Source of the DNA: Lachnoclostridium phytofermentans
GTDB taxonomy: Bacteria > Bacillota > Clostridia > Lachnospirales > Lachnospiraceae
Length of the DNA: 6,145 bases
Assembly: GCA_003526525.1 (NCBI GenBank)
Contig: DPVV01000432.1
Coordinates: forward strand, 1-6,145
Direction: 5' to 3'
Part shown: in pieces, positions 5,472 through 6,145 of the stretch
How the letters are laid out: each line of letters starts with the position of its first letter
Position numbering within the stretch: position 1 is the stretch's first letter
Position numbers and translations under genes: made by a program
Notes under the pieces: model-generated
The model's database searches: none
The model's input: only the letters and a program-made list of their open reading frames with translations
What the model was told of the DNA's origin: nothing

Positions 5472-5491
5472 TGTTGCATTTCATGTTGCAT
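5472..5491. repeat. Tandem TGTTGCAT direct repeat beside integrase remnant
   Basis: TGTTGCAT occurs at 5472-5479 and again at 5484-5491, with 12 bases from start to start. A third copy (TGTTGCATTT at 5303-5312) covers the -35 of the tRNA promoter. Short direct repeats between a tRNA attachment site and an integrase gene often are arm-type integrase binding sites. That role is inferred, not shown. Confidence 0.5.
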
Positions 5492-5514
5492 AATATTTTC
5501 AAAATGGTTATTTG

Positions 5515-5769
5515 TTAAATCTGTAAATCGTTTTTATAGTAATCAATAGCACCTCTGTAAATTGCTTTAAGCACTTTGTCTGAGCCACATCCACCGCGGG
5601 CCATAATATATTGGTCTGGTATTCCTATAGCGTGCATTATGGAAGCAGAACAATGTCTCAAGACATGAAATCTAAAATGTTTTATCTTTAATTTATCAAG
5701 TATAGGGAAAAATCTGCGCGTGATTACATGGGGCGATAATAATACTACTTTACCTTCTTTTGGTAGCAT
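5515..5769 (-). pseudogene. Truncated tyrosine recombinase (phage/ICE-type integrase), catalytic C-terminus
   Basis: The 84 residues match only the C-terminal catalytic part of tyrosine integrases, which are normally about 350-400 residues long. FRFHVLRHCSASIM (32-45) has the HxLRH box with R38 and H39. YIMARGG (54-60) is the segment before the usual His/Trp catalytic position. YRGAIDYYK (71-79) places the tyrosine nucleophile at Y71. The residue after RGG is Cys (codon TGT, 5587-5589) where Trp or His is expected; one base change from TGG would explain it. The N-terminal arm-binding and core-binding domains and the first catalytic Arg are missing. Similarity stops near 5769, where an unrelated plus-strand fragment begins, so ATG 5769 is probably not a true start. 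The gene points at tRNA-Thr, the usual layout for an element integrated at a tRNA 3' end. It is judged inactive. Confidence 0.75.
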
Positions 5770-6029
5770 GACTATAACGAACTCTGGCGTAGCAATGAAG
5801 AAAAACAGTGCCCAAAAGTGGAATTTATGAAAGCGCTGTACAAACTTAAAGAAAAATTACCAGATGGGAAAATTTATATGTGCTGTACGCAAGAACATAT
5901 TGCTAATCATATAAAAAAGAACTTTAAATTCATTAAAGAGTTAAAGCTTATGATAAAGATTTAAAGAAATTAAAGAAAAAATACAGAACAAAAAATGTAA
6001 AGAATGTACTCTTAAAAAAACAGAAGTAA
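5767..6029 (+). pseudogene. Remnant of an unrecognised gene, frameshifted
   Basis: A frame open from 5767 (after TAG at 5764-5766) to TAA at 5962-5964 reads DYNELWRSNEEKQCPKVEF and then MKALYKLKEKLPDG... The composition looks like real soluble protein rather than noise. The only in-frame ATG near the front (5827, 45 residues to the stop) has no good ribosome binding site and begins in mid-sequence. From about 5937 a different frame continues with a Lys-rich stretch (VKAYDKDLKKLKKKYR...) to TAA at 6027-6029, so a frameshift around 5935-5948 is likely. A terminator follows 32 bases later, as at the end of a true gene. It abuts the integrase fragment on the other strand, which suggests a deletion or rearrangement junction near 5765. 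I do not recognise the family; it could alternatively be a short expressed protein from 5827. Confidence 0.45.
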
Positions 6030-6061
6030 TCTCCTTTTATGCGTTGATGTTCACTAAGAAG

Positions 6062-6100
6062 AATCTACCAACTAACAATTTTAGTTGGTAGATTTTTTAT
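6062..6100 (+). terminator. Strong intrinsic terminator in the accessory region
   Basis: AATCTACCAACTA (6062-6074) pairs perfectly with TAGTTGGTAGATT (6082-6094), and the T-run continues to 6098. It would end transcription of the broken gene upstream. Confidence 0.9.
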
Positions 6101-6145
6101 GCGGAAAATTAATATTAAGCCATTTATAAGAGAGGTGTGTTACAT

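Noticed and set aside
6131..6145. Possible ribosome binding site AGAGGTG and a start codon cut by the window edge (terminal AT)
   Set aside because: The next base is not visible, so a gene start cannot be supported.
1..6145. CRISPR array, insertion sequence or toxin-antitoxin pair
   Set aside because: No regularly spaced long repeats, no transposase motifs and no paired small genes were seen on either strand.

Overview
This is an AT-rich window with Firmicutes-type signals: AAGGAGG ribosome binding sites, TTGACA/TATAAT promoters, a T-box leader and the sporulation sigma factor SigH. The protein sequences and gene order suggest a member of class Clostridia, most likely Lachnospiraceae. The order ispF - cysE - cysS - mrnC - rlmB - sigH matches the conserved Bacillus subtilis block ispD-ispF-gltX-cysE-cysS-mrnC-rlmB(yacO)-rae1(yacP)-sigH, but gltX and rae1 are absent here.

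Layout. 1-252 is the 3' end of ispF, with an unusual Cys-rich tail. 284-557 is a sigma-A promoter and a cysteine-specific T-box leader (specifier UGC, acceptor-pairing UGGA) with its terminator. 566-693 holds two further hairpins and the cysE ribosome binding site. 694-3242 is the cysE-cysS-mrnC operon: serine acetyltransferase, cysteinyl-tRNA synthetase and Mini-RNase III. 3243-3501 is an intergenic region with a candidate structured leader RNA of unknown class in front of rlmB (3502-4248), followed by a terminator. 4325-4582 is a long, C-poor leader with GTGGATA repeats in front of sigH (4583-5218). 5219-5470 holds promoters, a tRNA-Thr(GGT) gene and its terminator. 5471-6145 is a decayed accessory region: direct repeats, a truncated tyrosine integrase on the minus strand facing the tRNA, and a broken unrecognised gene with its own terminator.

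How the genes work together. The T-box links transcription of cysE and cysS to the charging of tRNA-Cys: uncharged tRNA-Cys would raise both cysteine synthesis and cysteine charging. mrnC (23S rRNA 3' maturation) starts inside cysS and should be transcribed and translated with it. rlmB (23S rRNA ribose methylation) continues the rRNA theme but appears to have its own leader. sigH, which controls early sporulation, sits after a terminator and has its own promoter. The integrase remnant beside tRNA-Thr suggests an old integration event at the tRNA 3' end.

The most interesting unexplained element is the ~150-nt rlmB leader (about 3336-3490). Four short segments there can pair in two mutually exclusive ways, the arrangement expected of an attenuator or riboswitch. 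I could not match it to a known class.
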